Source: Brugia malayi
Lineage: Eukaryota; Nematoda; Chromadorea; Rhabditida; Onchocercidae
Direction: 5' to 3'
Assembly: GCF_000002995.4 (NCBI RefSeq)
Contig: NW_025062476.1
Location: 9,856,501 to 9,920,500, forward strand
DNA: 64,000 bases
Shown here: one piece after another, positions 26,601-40,009 of the stretch
Numbering within the stretch: the first letter of the stretch is position 1
Layout: the number at the start of each line of letters is the position of its first letter
Notes under the pieces: generated by a model
Databases searched by the model: none
What the model was told of the DNA's origin: nothing
The model's input: the letters and a program-made list of their open reading frames with translations, nothing else
Made by a program: the position numbers and the translations under genes

Positions 26601-29600
26601 TCATTTCTTAGCTATATTTTTGCTCAGTGCTTCGACAGCTTCAGTAAACGATGACAGTTCGCCTTTGAAGCGATTTAATCCATCCTTCAAATCTTGCATT
26701 TCTCTCATAACTTCCACTGATTCCGTATATGGATCATAGGTAACCACAAATGGACGTTGAAAATTTTGCGCGAAAACTCTAAAATTTACTCGTTCACGGT
26801 TTTATTGTAATTTAACGAAACGTAATTGGAAGCTGAAAGAAGCGCACAGAATTTTTCCGAACTACATCATCTTCTAAACTATTTTGTTTCTTTTTATTTC
26901 TCTTTCGACCTACAATTGTAAATATTTAATTATAGCTTTTAAACAGCATCTTTAAATATTACTTAGGAAAATTTTTATGACATGAAATCATGAATGCCTA
27001 AACTATGCAGGATAAAATCTAAGCTAATTAGATGTCATCTGCAAACTTGGCAACCGAAAAACAAGGACTTTCGGTCACACAAGAAATGATGGAACTTAAT
27101 AATGAACATCAAGTCGACTTCACTTGACTTCAACTTGGCTACTTTTATTAAGCAGTAAAAAGACTATACTAAAACCAAGTAGCGATGATAACAAAATAAA
27201 CATTTGAACAGAACCAAATCGTCCGCAGAATTTTAATTAGAAAATAGTAAGAGAATACCTCAATTTAGTCACTGCGTCGAAGATTGAATCAGCAACAAAG
27301 TAAAGTGGTTGATAATCGAAATCTTCATATTTTTGCAGTGCTGTACGTTGCGGATCGAATGCTTCATGTTGTGGTTTATCCGAACAGGCATGCTAAAATT
27401 CATTTCCTTACTTACTGAATTATTGTGTCTTTCTCACTGGCACTGTTATTTAGTACCATTGATTATTATTATTATTAATTATTTTTTTATTGTTAATCTA
27501 CCATACTTAAGTTATAATAATCATAATTGTTATCAATAATTACTATTGTCAAAAGATTTGGTTTTTGTTATTTGAGCAATTAATTCTGCTGTGGAATTTT
27601 GTGCCATCCTGGAAAATAATGGATGTCGAGTTTGAACATTACCTATTCCTATTTACTAAAAGAGATTTGTTTATCAATCAATGAATTCAACGTTGTCTTA
27701 TTTTAAGGGAAAAACGGAAATTTTCAAATTTAACTTCAAATTCAGAAGTTCTAACATAAAATTTTTTAAATTAATTTATTAGTGCACAGCAGGAAACAAA
27801 CCATAAGTTCACCATATGAGGAAAGCAATCCAGCGCCGATAGCTTTTAACTGACCATTCTGACGACACAAACCGAATTCAATCGTGAACCAGTACATCTG
27901 AAAACAACTTCATTATACTTAATATGCTATCGCACTGATAATTACAAATATAACTATTACGAGAAATATTGCAGTAAATATACTGCAAATCAAGCATATA
28001 TGGAACAGAGACTCAAAATATATACTGTAGCAAGCTGTAAAAAGACTCAAAATATATACTGTAGCAAGCTGTAAAAAGACTCAAGATATATACTGTAGCA
28101 AGCTGTAAAAAGACTCAAAATATATACTGTAGCAAGCTGTAAAAAGACTCAAGATATGCACTGTAGCAAGCTGTAAAAAGACTCAAAATATATACTGTAG
28201 CAAGCTGTAAAAAGACTCAAAATATATACTGTAGCAAGCTGTAAAAAGACTCAAGATATATACTGTAGCAAGCTGTAAAAAGACTCAAGATATATGCACT
28301 GTAGCAAGCTGTAAAAAGACTCAAGATATATACTGTAGCAAGCTGTAAAAAGACTCAAGATATGCACTGTAGCAAGCTGTAAAAAGACTCAAAATATATA
28401 CTGTAGCAAGCTGTAAAAAGACTCAAGATATATACTGTAGCAAGCTGTAAAAAGACTCAAGATATATACTGTAGCAAGCTGTAAAAAGACTCAAGATATA
28501 TACTGTAGCAAGCTGTAAATAGACTCAAAATATATACTGTAGCAAGCTGTTCGATCTGCTCATCAGTTGCACCCAGTGATAGAAGTCCAATTTGCTGAGA
28601 GAATTGGGCAATGAGCGGATCAGCAAACATTGGACAATGTCCGATGAATTCATGAATTAAGTCCGGTTCTGGGGAATGATGAGGTGAACCATAATGTCGA
28701 ACGTATATAGTAGTCTGAAAATGAACAACAGCCATTCTAAGGACTTTCAATAGGTTTCAGAAATTAAGCATTGAAAAAAGATTAACTTGGAAGACTCGAA
28801 ATGCCAAACTAGCCAGGAAATCACGTGCTGAAAGTAATCCAGCACATGGTCGAAGTGTAAATCCGGTTTTACCTGGAAAGCCAACTGTTAATATCTGCGT
28901 CACCATTCTTAAATTTTTTCTTTAAATAGAGGTAGGATAGGGTATTATACATTTATATAACTTATAGATTGACCTTAACATTAGACAGAAAGTTAAAGTT
29001 CAAACTTCCAAAAAACTTTGTTTTAATAATTCGTCGTGAAGATAATACAATGAACCTTTTTTTTAATTGGTTTGAGATGACTTTGTCCTTAAGATTTTTT
29101 AGGAAAATGAAAATTCTTAATGCGATTTAACTATAACATTTTAGTGGTTTAAAAATGATGAGAAAAATTGTTAAAAACGATTCAAAAAAAAAAAAAAAAA
29201 AAAATAGCATTAAATAAAACGGTTAAAATTAGGGTTTTTAGTAATTGTTAAAATTTTACGTTGAAGATATTTATTAATAAGCGATAATTTTGGTATTCGA
29301 GTAGGCTCTAGAAGTCCTTCCAATTCCATTTGTCTAAAATTTTGTTGATACTCGACACAAGTATAAGAAGAATGCAGTGATTTGAGCTTGTTAAAGACAA
29401 GTTCCCAAGTTTTGTGCTCTTCCGAACTATATTCAATCTCCGGCAATTTTTCGCCACTGAAAGCAAATTAAATTGAAGTTTCAGCGAAAATTGTCATTGA
29501 TGAATAATCCAAAAATACAAGGGCGAATTTTACATTCTCACATGTAATTTTGGAGATAATTTTTACCTTAACAGGAACAAATCAATGCTTAGAAAAAAGT

Positions 29601-31840
29601 ATTTAAGGCTTAAGGAAAAAAAAAAACATTAAATTCTAGTTAAGAAGGGAGAAAATATTTGGAGCTTAAACCTGTCAAAACTGGTCACCAACAAACTTAC
29701 TGTTTGTACTCTTTGGCAATGTCGTTCAGCTGCTCTCTTCGTTGGATATATGTTTTATCGCCGTAACCCTGAAAGTGACAGCAACCACTCGGATCGCTCA
29801 ATGTATCTGTCAAATTCATTGACACTGATTGATACATTAATAATATTTACTTTTTGCTTTCTGATTTATTTCCTAAAAAATTTTCCTTAACAAAACTACA
29901 GGCTAAAGAGAAAAGTTGACAACTGCGGTACCGGATGTCGCGGATCAGATGTTGGTTCATACTTCACTACACAATGGTAGCATTTGTCCAGATCGGAAAT
30001 GTGTTTCGGAAACCATGGAACTGAACAGAATCATCATATGCATAAACTTACTTTCCATAATGCCTAGCTTAGATTTTTATTTTCCAAAAAGTTATAATTA
30101 ATACAAAACAACAAAGTTTTTACTAAAGTTTCTGAACTGTTTTATCAAATATTTGAAATAGAATATACCAACTCTTTATCAAGGATGCTTTTTGATGAAA
30201 AAGGCTTAAGAATGAAAAAGCTAATTTTTATATTTTTTTATAAATATTTGGAATTAATCAAACTCCTAGAAAGATACTCTTTTCTATCGATTCATCGGTA
30301 CTATTGTACACATTCAGTCGTAGGATGTGATATCGATCTGCTAAACATTTCGTTGTATTCAAAAATGCATCTTTCGTGCATTCACAATCAGCAAAAATTT
30401 CAAATTTTACTGAAAAAGTAATTATTTATTAGTTCATCATAAAAAAATTGATTTAAATTTTGGACAAATAATAACTACTGTTCCGGAAATTTTCATTTTA
30501 AATAAAAAGCAGAATCAAAAGCATATAGCAACGAAAGGTTCTTCTATTCCGATACATCTACAATATATTTTAAAATTGTTTTTAAGTTTTCGACAACCTT
30601 CCAAATTTTTTTTTATGCCGGCTACTATGTAAGATCCATTTCTTTCCTGTACCGGACGTATTTCCAGGTGTTTGAGACGTATACCGTTCATTTCATATTC
30701 CACCAAAATCGACGATAAAAACTCAGCGCTGTCCTCTGTTGGTGACAATAAATAAACAAATAAAGCTCTTTAATTACTAAGCAATTGTTTTAATTATTTT
30801 GGGACATCATAATAAGGTATTCGAAGAATTGAAATTCAATCTGTTGACTATTTTCTATTGTTGATTTGATAGCGACTAATTACAGGAAATATTTTTGATG
30901 AAAGTATTACCTTCAGCAGCCAATACAACAGCGATTCTCATTGGTACATTGATGCCAGATGACCAAATCAATTCGATGCCTTCGTCGTTTAATTCTTTCA
31001 GAATCTAAACGAATATGATAAATATTCTGTAAATAAACAAGCATAAGTAAGACTAAAAAAAAATAAAAATAAGGAAAAGATTGATATTGTTTCATAGGAG
31101 TGACAATAGCGCACAAACAGAGAGTTATATTCATCAAGCTACTTTGTTCCAATCATAGAAGTGGTTGTAAAAATTTTGTAAATTTCTTTGGCTTTTTTGT
31201 TCTAAGTAAGTTTGTCTCTTTAACATTTCATAAATGGCAGAGGCTATTCCTTTATACAACTTCTTAACAAGAATCTCTTTCGTTTTTTGTTTCATTTTGC
31301 TTTTGGATAGTAAAATTAGACTAACCGACGTCCAAGAGTTAATTGTGGTCAATTTGGTAATTAATAAATGTTTTATCTTCAAAAGATGAGAAATCATAGC
31401 AGAAAATAAGTGTTAAAGGCATCGATCACTTTTTTCCAATTTTTTTTTTTTTGTACGTTTATTGCAATGCGACTTGGAAGTGCCATTTGCAGTGTTATAC
31501 TGCGAGAAATACGTCAAATAAGTGAAAAGGGGAACTGTCTTGTTTCAGTTCTCTCAATAATTGGTAGCAGAACCACCCCGTAGAACGATTCGGTATGATT
31601 ATTTTGAGATTCTTTGAATGTTGTATCTTTAACATTTTACCGAACATTGGAGATGATCAAGTTATTACATAGTAAAATGAACTTATGTTAACTGATAGCT
31701 TGACTTACTCGAGCATATTCTGGTGATTCCGCAATTTCTTTCCGATGTTTTTTAACATTTTCTTGTTTTATTGTAGCATTCTGCAAGCGATCAAAACTAG
31801 CCTGATGCACCAAATTGTCTCGTCTACCGAATTTAGACAT
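26601..31840 (-). CDS. cat-2: Tyrosine 3-hydroxylase, complete
   Basis: Converts L-tyrosine to L-DOPA with tetrahydrobiopterin, iron and O2, the first step of dopamine synthesis in neurons. Twelve exons: 31840-31709, 31004-30911, 30735-30598, 30409-30302, 30020-29932, 29768-29701, 29456-29260, 28872-28787, 28714-28538, 27897-27802, 27392-27259, 26778-26601; 1497 nt, 498 residues. An N-terminal ACT-type regulatory domain ([23 protein letters not shown]) leads to [13 protein letters not shown]. The catalytic domain has [20 protein letters not shown] and [13 protein letters not shown] with iron ligands H325, H330 and E370 at the family spacing. [16 protein letters not shown] and the SPEPD form favour tyrosine over phenylalanine or tryptophan hydroxylase. 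A C-terminal tetramerisation helix follows DPYTESVEV. The N-terminal RRDN replaces the RRxS kinase site of vertebrate enzymes. The splice donor at 28537 is copied in the adjacent minisatellite. Confidence 0.94.
28009..28550. repeat. 34-bp minisatellite duplicating the cat-2 exon 9 splice junction
   Basis: Sixteen copies of CTGTAGCAAGCTGT recur every 33-35 bp; the rightmost (near 28537) is the true end of cat-2 exon 9 (minus strand CTTGCTACA, then GTATAT). Units differ mainly at AAAATATATAC versus AAGATATATAC or AAGATATGCAC. On the gene strand every extra unit reads TTTTTACAG, CTTGCTACA, GTATAT (or GTGCAT), that is an acceptor-like site, the last nine exon bases and a donor. Confidence 0.95.
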
Positions 31841-34800
31841 GTCCTTTAATAATTCCAAGATCAGAATTGCTAATTTGAAAAGAAATAACAATTTTCCCAA
31901 TTTCAAAAACAAACAAACTCACCAACTGCTTTTTAATATTTGCGTATCCTAAAGGTTGGTTTTACTATAATCAACTATGTTAGGATAAGAGTTTTCGTAA
32001 AAAAAGAACTAAAAGTATTAATAAACAGAAAAGAGTTGGATATTAAGGTAACAACAAATTTATGGCTCTTTTAAATTATTCTTTTGGTTGCCAAAGTAAT
32101 TACAGCACTGAAATATACACTCTTTTGCTTCTAAATTACTTCCGCAAACGACAACGGTATGGCAAATTTGCCTCTACTTTAGTTTGTACTATTTTGCGAT
32201 TGGTTTTCTTCCTTTAAAAAAAATATGGAAAAAGTAATACCAACGATATCTTCGAAGTGATGAATGACTATTCTAAAAGAAATCGGTATTCGTTGTTATA
32301 TTTTAGTATTATCTGAGTAGACAGTGATTATCGGATCTAACCAAAGGGAAGTTGGAAAAAGAAAATGTCAATCATTTTAACTTAAAATGTATGGTAAACG
32401 CTTCGGATGGAGATATCAAACCTACTGTTTTCGATCATGTGAAATTTTATTTCCTTGTTTTATTGATCAGATTTCAATTTTGGTATATAAGTACGTTTCT
32501 CAGTGACTTTGCTCCCAAAAGTAATGATAAAAAAGTTTAATTTCTTTTAGTTTTATTACTGTTTTCATTTTCAAGCCATACCAGAAAATGAATTATTTAA
32601 TTTCTTCTCTCAAAGAGACGTCTTTTTCATCCCACAAAATTATAAGAAGAGTATTGATGGAATATTTTGCAGAATGATCCGTCATTTAAAAACCTTAAAC
32701 ATTTCAGTATAGGAAATATTATGGAAAGTAAACTCATTAGCAGGTTTTATATTAGGCTAAGGGTACCAGCAAAAAAGAATACTGGTTATCACATAAGTTC
32801 TGACAATTTCTGTAGCCCAGATGGAGTGGAAAGAAGTCAGGTCTCCGTTAGCGCTCAGTAGAAGTCAATCGAAGTTAAGCTTTGCGCTGGTGACAGTCGA
32901 ACATCTCAGAACTGACTCTATGTCAAGCAGCAGTTAGAGAAGAAACCAATAAACAATACGACAAAAAGACCTGCGCCTTTGTATCGATGACCACTTGTCT
33001 AATGACTGTCACACTTGTGTCACTCTCAATAATATATGTCATATCAAATAGTGTGCAAACAATGGAACACTGAAGGGAGACTCCAACTCAACAATTACTG
33101 TTTGTTGTTGCTGTAACCTCGGCAAGTTTTATTTTTCTTGGATGATTACATAGTAATGGAAAGGAAATGAACAAATCGAATATTAAATTATTCCAACAAT
33201 TCACTAAATTGGGGTATTTCTGTCGTTCCTCTCTTTCGTTCCACCACTATTATCGTTGCTGTTATATTATCACTCGTTGGAAATGAACTGATGTAGGTGT
33301 AGTTCTGAAACGAACCGAATCGAAACTAAAAAAAATAATCAAAAAACTGAATCCTGACAATGGTTTATATAATGGGCATTAGCTTACAACAGAGATTACA
33401 GTAAGTAAAGAGCTGTCACCACTCTCGGATGATCATCTTTACTCTTTATAGCATTGCATCAATTGCTCATAAGAGTGACTGTCAGATTAGATAACCCCTA
33501 CAGTACTCCAAGTAGTTAGTAGCAAAGAAAGCTAATTGAACAAAGAACTCAAAAACCTTTTAACTATTGAAATATAAAGTTGTCCGGAAGCAAATAATCT
33601 CAACAAATTTAACATTCTAAGCAATGCATATAAGCTCTAGTATGAGTGTTAGATAAATGATTTCTCTTTAAGGTATAAATTTGGAACAGTTTTATGTTTG
33701 TCAAAGGAATATTCAAATAAGATAATCTTTAGCTTATATCTCGTACATTTTATACAAAATTAATTTAATATATTATAAAATTATTTCAGTTTACCAATCA
33801 TTAAAACGACTTTAATAATCTATAAAGGAATCAATAAAATAACGGAATCTTACTGCTACGTAAAGAAGTGAGATTAATTAATCTAATGCCGAAAATCTAA
33901 GCAATTGTAGTGCCTTTTGATACTGGATTACACTAAGCTTCATCTTCAACAAATTAGCAAATCGATTGGAAGAACCATAATAAATCAAAAAAAAGGAGTT
34001 GAATTTTCATCTGTTATAAGATTCTAAGTTAGAAATCGGAATAAATTTCATTGAAAATTATAATGATATAGCCAGTATTATAGATTGCTTGCCAGAAGGT
34101 ATTGCAAGTAATTAAGTGAAACCATTATTATGATTTGCCAGTTATAATAAATCAAAATCAGCTAAGCAGCAAGAAGGGCAAGTAACTCTAAAATCAGCTT
34201 TTTCCTTATTTTACACAAAATTGGACCCATAATAACTGAAAGCGGATGCATAAGCCAAATTCAAAGTTTTCGTTTTGTGACAGTCCTAATCAACTAAGGC
34301 CGAGATAATAAACTTGAATAATAGAAATCGATTCTGGCAACTAGAATTCATAAATACAAAAACAACTTAATAATGAAAAAGCATTAGAACAGTTTAAATG
34401 AACTATTATTATACATGATGAAAAATATCAAGTCTCCTGGCTTTGGAAAGAGTCAAGATTAAACTAATCAACTTTGAATTTGATTCAAATTTCAATTTTG
34501 ATTGCTTAAAATTGTTAATCAAATGACTTTAAATGAATTTTTATTCAGTAAGTACAGTAAAATGATTAAAGAACAGCGACAGTTCAATAAAATTGGAGAG
34601 TCGAGATGAATCAAATTGGCATTATTCATTACTGAGCTCATCATGAAATCATAATTCTAAGTAAGACTACTTAGAATTATGTTTGTGATGCTTCAGTTTG
34701 TTTGTGATGAATTGTATAATTGTTTGTGATGCTTCAGCTCATATATAAAAAAAAAAAAAAAAAAACAAAAAGTTTGAATTGTATTTTACACCGTGGACTA

Positions 34801-35615
34801 ATAATGCTATAATGCTACCAGACTAATAAAAGTTTTACTTCTTTTTCAAATAATGATGGAAAATATAATAATAGTTGATAAAGAAAGGCATTATTTTAAA
34901 TGAAATTAACTTGACGGAAAGAACTGTGCTCACTCAACTCTTTAGCTAAAGGATGTACGAGAATAAATAATGGAAGGGAATATGCAATGTTATCGTTCCT
35001 GAAGAGTTCCGTTCAGCTACCTCTAATCATTACCTAGAAATGCGTAGAAGCGAAGAGAAATTACAAGCAATTTTCACACGTTGACAATGCTACTGCCACA
35101 GAAATGAAAGAATCTTTCAAAAATAGAAAAAAGCAAAATCCTTTTTTATGTTTTCGCCAATGCTTCCACATGCGTATTCCATTACAATGTGTGTAATTTA
35201 AGAAGTAAAATTTAAGGAATTGGTCACTGCCAAATCATAAATCAGAAATCGAATTTATTAAAGCATAATTAATGGATGGTGATATCATTGCTAATATTCA
35301 TGACATCATTATTGATCTATGAACCAACAAAAATCAAATTGGAATTTAAAAACGAGGATTCATCGTCTATGGAAGAAAAAAAAGTATAAAAAACTATAAA
35401 AGACTGATTCTAAAAATACAAAATTCTATTACGTTTTCAATATTTGCAATTGAAAGTAGTCAAAATAGAAATAAACTATTATTTTTTAGTGGTTGTCTAT
35501 GAGCATCTTAACTAAAGCTGTTAAATTACTATTACAAAAAAATAATATAAACGTAAAAAGAGTCAATGAAAAACTGTTGATTGCTCCGATCAAAAGAATT
35601 TGATTCAAAAATTGT

Positions 35616-35653
<38 letters not shown>

Positions 35654-37622
35654 AGAAATGGACTGATTATTTCAATACGGAATCAATCAAAAACATGAAT
35701 GATTATTTCAATATCAAATCAATCAAAAAGATATTAGTTTAGGATGAATGAAATTAACGAGGAAAAGGATTAAAAATAATACAAAACATCTGATCAAAAC
35801 ATTTTAGATTGGTTAAATATTACAATGACAACAATAATTTGTATTGTTTAGAATACTGTAAATACTCGCTAATTTGTTTTCTAATTCTTAGAAAGTTTCC
35901 TATTTGATAATAAACTTAATAGCAACTGTAGACAATTGCATAATGTCAAGAAAGAATGACTCGCAATTGTCAACAACAATACAAATTCCCTCTCTTTCTC
36001 AACTTGCACATTTGTATGCTTCTACCAAAACTTTCATCTAAACACTTTCAATCGATTCCAATTCAATCTTCTACGGATTGTACAAGGTAACGTGGTAATC
36101 AACTCAAATCTCTAATCTTCTCTGATGTTTGTAAAGAATCAATTCATTCGCCTGTTTCCAAACTGTGCAAAAAAAAAAAAAAAAAAAAAAAAAACGTCAA
36201 ATTATCCGGATAAAATGCTTTCATTACAGCAAAAGCATTTTTCTTGCGTCGATTTCTTCAATTCGATTTGAAGAATTTAATATATGTTAATGAAGCTGTC
36301 AATGAACTTAAGAATATCATCCAGGTAAAAGGTTAAAAGTAAGAAAGAATAAGTAATCTGTTCAGGGGATGGTTTTAATGGCCGGTTGAAAGAACGAATG
36401 AAAAAATTGTTTGATAATATTTTGAAAATACCTTTATCCTTTAAGTACGTCATTTTTCATCTATTGTAATGTTTCAAATGTAATTGATTTAGTTATTTCA
36501 AAAATTTCGAGTTTCGACAGCCATATGATTAGATCGAACACCTGTATAACGCTAATCTTTCAATTTTAAACAATATATAAATATTTAACGATATTTTTTG
36601 AAATTTTTTCAGATTCAAAGTCCTTTTACATTAGATCGTTATAAATTTTGCAATCCTTAGACAACGGAGTGAAAAAGAAAACTTAACTTTTTGATTGATT
36701 TTCATGTGTTTGATTAATGTAGTGTACTAGGGTAATATGAAAGAAGTGAATTTATAGGGAGATTTGGTATTTTGAAAAAATTTTTTTTTTAAAAAAAATT
36801 CATTGCTCTGAAAATGTATAACAAATTTTATTTATGAAAGACATTTTAACTTGTTAGATCTCTTTTAGTTATAAAGAATAAAATATAATATTTTAAATTG
36901 TGTATTTTATTTATATTTGATAGTGGTCCACTTGATCAAATAAGCTTACTTTTTGCTGTTCACTTTAGAAAAAATAAAGTAAACGAAGTGAAATTTTTTA
37001 GTGTGTGAAATGTTCCAATGGAATCATCGTGGAATTCTCTCTTTACTCATTTCATTTTATTGGAATTTATTCAATTCAATATGTTGTAAAACTATTACTT
37101 CTCTAAATTCAATTAGTTTAGTATATTTCACGTCTTAAACGACAGTTTTTGCTACAATTTCCTTTTTTCGAATTGAATGAGCAATTATTTATGCAAGGAG
37201 AGTGATGCACATCAATCGTACTTTAAAGTTTAAAGCAAATTAAAAAAGTTTTCTAATATTTTACATCCATAATTTTTCGTCCATTTTTGCTCTATCCAAA
37301 AAAATCTTTCACAAACTTCATTGATCCAAATTGCAAGTCTCATATATCTGAATGAGTGTCTTGTGTTTAGAAAAATTATAATCCAAAATAATTAATTTTT
37401 ATGATTTCCGGGAAGTATTCAAAACATTGATTTATGAAAGTAATTTTACAAGTGTAATAACTGTGAGTTGCTTAAATAAATGCCAGCATTTGAAAGATGA
37501 AATTTTGTAGATGATACAACTATCATAAAACCACGAATTTCATTAAAATTACACATGCGATCTGATTACTAGGTGATGATCACAGATAACAATAGCACTT
37601 ATCCATAAGTAAGTCAAATGAG
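31841..37622. other. Upstream region of cat-2, no supported gene
   Basis: AT-rich, with a more GC-rich patch at about 32810-33500 and several poly-A runs (34746-34764, 35621-35651, 36169-36194). Minus-strand AAATTAG ending at 31870, 29 nt before the cat-2 ATG, could be the 5' UTR or SL acceptor, and GTGAGT just upstream (near 31922) could be a 5' UTR donor. The cat-2 promoter is expected here. Confidence 0.5.
34650..34681. repeat. Perfect 14-bp inverted repeat
   Basis: CATAATTCTAAGTA and its reverse complement flank a 4-base loop. Directly to the right, TTTGTGATGCTTCAG occurs twice (near 34683 and 34723). Confidence 0.8.
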
Positions 37623-37952
37623 TGATAACGATAGGTAAATATCAGTCAACTGATAACGATAGGTAAATATCAGTCAACTGATAACGATAGGTAAATATCA
37701 GTCAACTGATAACGATAGGTAAATATCAGTCAGCTGATAACGATAGGTAAATATCAGTCAACTGATAACGATAGGTAAATATCAGTCAACTGATAACGAT
37801 AGGTAAATATCAGTCAACTGATAACGATAGGTAAATATCAGTCAACTGATAACGATAGGTAAATATCAGTCAACTGATAACGATAGGTAAATATCAGTCA
37901 ACTGATAACGATAGGTAAATATCAGTCAACTGATAACGATAGGTAAATATCA
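37623..37952. repeat. 28-bp minisatellite, 12 copies
   Basis: The unit begins TGATAACGATAGGTAAATAT and repeats at an exact 28-bp period from 37623 to the twelfth copy at 37931. Copies are almost identical; one unit boundary reads CAGCTGATAAC instead of CAACTGATAAC. There are no unique spacers, so it is a tandem satellite. Each unit holds one TGATAA, a match to the GATA-factor consensus WGATAR. It lies 5.8 kb upstream of cat-2. Confidence 0.97.
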
Positions 37953-38221
37953 ATCAATCAAATTTCAACACAGAGTAATCCATTTTTTATGTACAATGCA
38001 GAGTATTCCTTCATTTTTTATCAAAAAATAAATAAAAAGTCGTGTTTTAGTTCCATCTTTTGAGCTTTTCGCGATAAGTTTTATAGAAGAAAGCTTCCGT
38101 ATCATTAAATATTCAATATTTTTCTATGCACAATTAAGTTTAATGTTCTCAATGCTACCGTTCGTGAAATGGAACGTTAAAGATAGCAATGATGCGAACC
38201 AATATATTACCATAATTGATT

Positions 38222-38270
38222 GAGAGAGAGAGAGAGAGAGGGAGGGAGAGGGAAAGGGAAAGGGGAAAAG
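38222..38270. repeat. Purine-rich (GA)n/(GGGAAA)n tract
   Basis: A GA run followed by GGAGGGAGAGGGAAAGGG; all purines for about 49 bp. Confidence 0.93.
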
Positions 38271-39904
38271 CATGTTTCTTTGTCAAAACGTTAAAAATTG
38301 ATTTTTTTGTCAGGAAATCATTTATTACTTCCTCTCTCTGCGAGATTATTTAGTTTGCAACAGATATAATCACATTATTATCTATTATCACCAGTTATAA
38401 TAATTAACAACATCTGATAACGAATGATAATCTCTTCATTCATTGATTGATATAAAAAATTGATTGCTGTGATAGTTATATTATGATAGCTATATGTAAC
38501 TGTGAATGTGACAGTAACAGCAAATGACTTTTAACCCCCAAAAACCTTATTCACTGATGTTAATATTTACTTGGAAATAGTGCAAGGGTAGCTATTACAT
38601 GAATTGGAAATTTTGGAAATAACAATTTCAGAGTTGTTTTCTATATGAGTTGGCTTAGGCCTACGTTGTTTTGAAAGAAGCGAGAAGTAGAAAGATTGAG
38701 AATAATAATTTGAGACGAAGTGCAAATTAACTTATAAAAAATATTCTTAAAGAATAACAACGTCTATCATATAACAAAATAGAAATTAAGTAATGAACTG
38801 AACAGTTTGTTATTTGAATATTATTTGAAAGCGCATAAATTCAAACAAACTTCATTTGTTGTTTTCTGCTTTACTCTCTAATTAATCTTAGTATTAGATC
38901 ATTAATTAATTAGGTAGTTTAATTATGCCATATAAGCATTCATTTTTGTAAAGTTCTTACCATATTTAGCAAACAAGAAGAGTTTTTTGCTGTTTTTCTT
39001 CTTTTTTTCCTGAAAAGTTGTCAGTGAAGCCTCAAGGGAATTTTATTATATCTATACAATTGGCTCATAAAAAGTTGATGGACATGAATTTCGTCTTTTA
39101 TCACATATGATGTTAATCTCCCTTCATTTGAACCGACTATCACTTATTTTCAAAATTTTGTTCTTTCCCTGGAAACTAGCCGCTGCTCAAAAAAACTATA
39201 TTCCATTTCTTCCAAATACAAAATTCGTATTTTTCATAAGGTAATCGAAATTTTTATTTTTATAGGCACTGTGAAGTTTTGAAGCAAAACTTATTTTTTT
39301 TAAAATCTCGACTGAAATATTATTTTTCTTCAATTTCATTTATTCGTCTTTCTTCAAGCAATCCATTATATTTCCTTTTTTGAAAATAATCACCATCTTT
39401 TCCCAATTTCTGATTACTGATTATTTCATTTCTGTTTCATCAAACTTTAAACTCATAAGCATAGGATAGTTCCTCCTTGTTTTTCTTTCATCCAATCAAG
39501 TCTAAACTTCATTATAATAGCATAAACAATATTAGCATCACTTATTAGCGCAAAAGTTTGGTTTGTGTAAAATGTTTAAAAAATTGTAATCATTAGACAG
39601 AAAAGTCACTACATCATTTTAAAGGTTTTTCATTTCTTCTTTTCGATGAATATTTTGACAAACAGTTGTAAAGAAGTGAGAATAAAGATTTCGATATATG
39701 ATTGAAACTGAACGATAATGAAATGAGCGCTGTTGATAATGTGTTTCCTTTAGAGTTTGACATTTAACATCGCAAGAAGGTGTGATCTAATAAACAAATG
39801 AATCAGCCGCTTACATTTATTTACCTTTATAGACTTTCAGATTTAGTAAAATAGCAGTAATTACAATCAGATTAATAAATAATGGAGGTTTATTCTTGTT
39901 GGTA

Positions 39905-39949
39905 AGAAAGAGAGAGAGGGAGAGGGAGAGAGAAAGAGAGTGTGTGTGC
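39905..39949. repeat. Compound (GA)n(TG)n microsatellite
   Basis: An interrupted GA tract ending in TGTGTGTG. Confidence 0.93.
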
Positions 39950-40009
39950 ATTAAATTCATTGTATAACCTAAAATCTATTTGTGTTTTCCGCGAAAAATA
40001 AGCAACACT

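Noticed and set aside
28457..28750. 97-codon minus-strand frame including the catalytic exon of cat-2
   Set aside because: Its C-terminal part ([12 protein letters not shown] and beyond) is translation of the intronic minisatellite past the real donor at 28537.
30913..31397. Two overlapping minus-strand frames of 79 and 87 codons near the second cat-2 exon
   Set aside because: They run in the wrong frame across the real exon (31004-30911) or through intron; the spliced cat-2 model explains the region.
37623..37952. Regular 28-bp repeats resembling a CRISPR array
   Set aside because: The repeats are contiguous with no unique spacers, and the genome is eukaryotic; it is a minisatellite.
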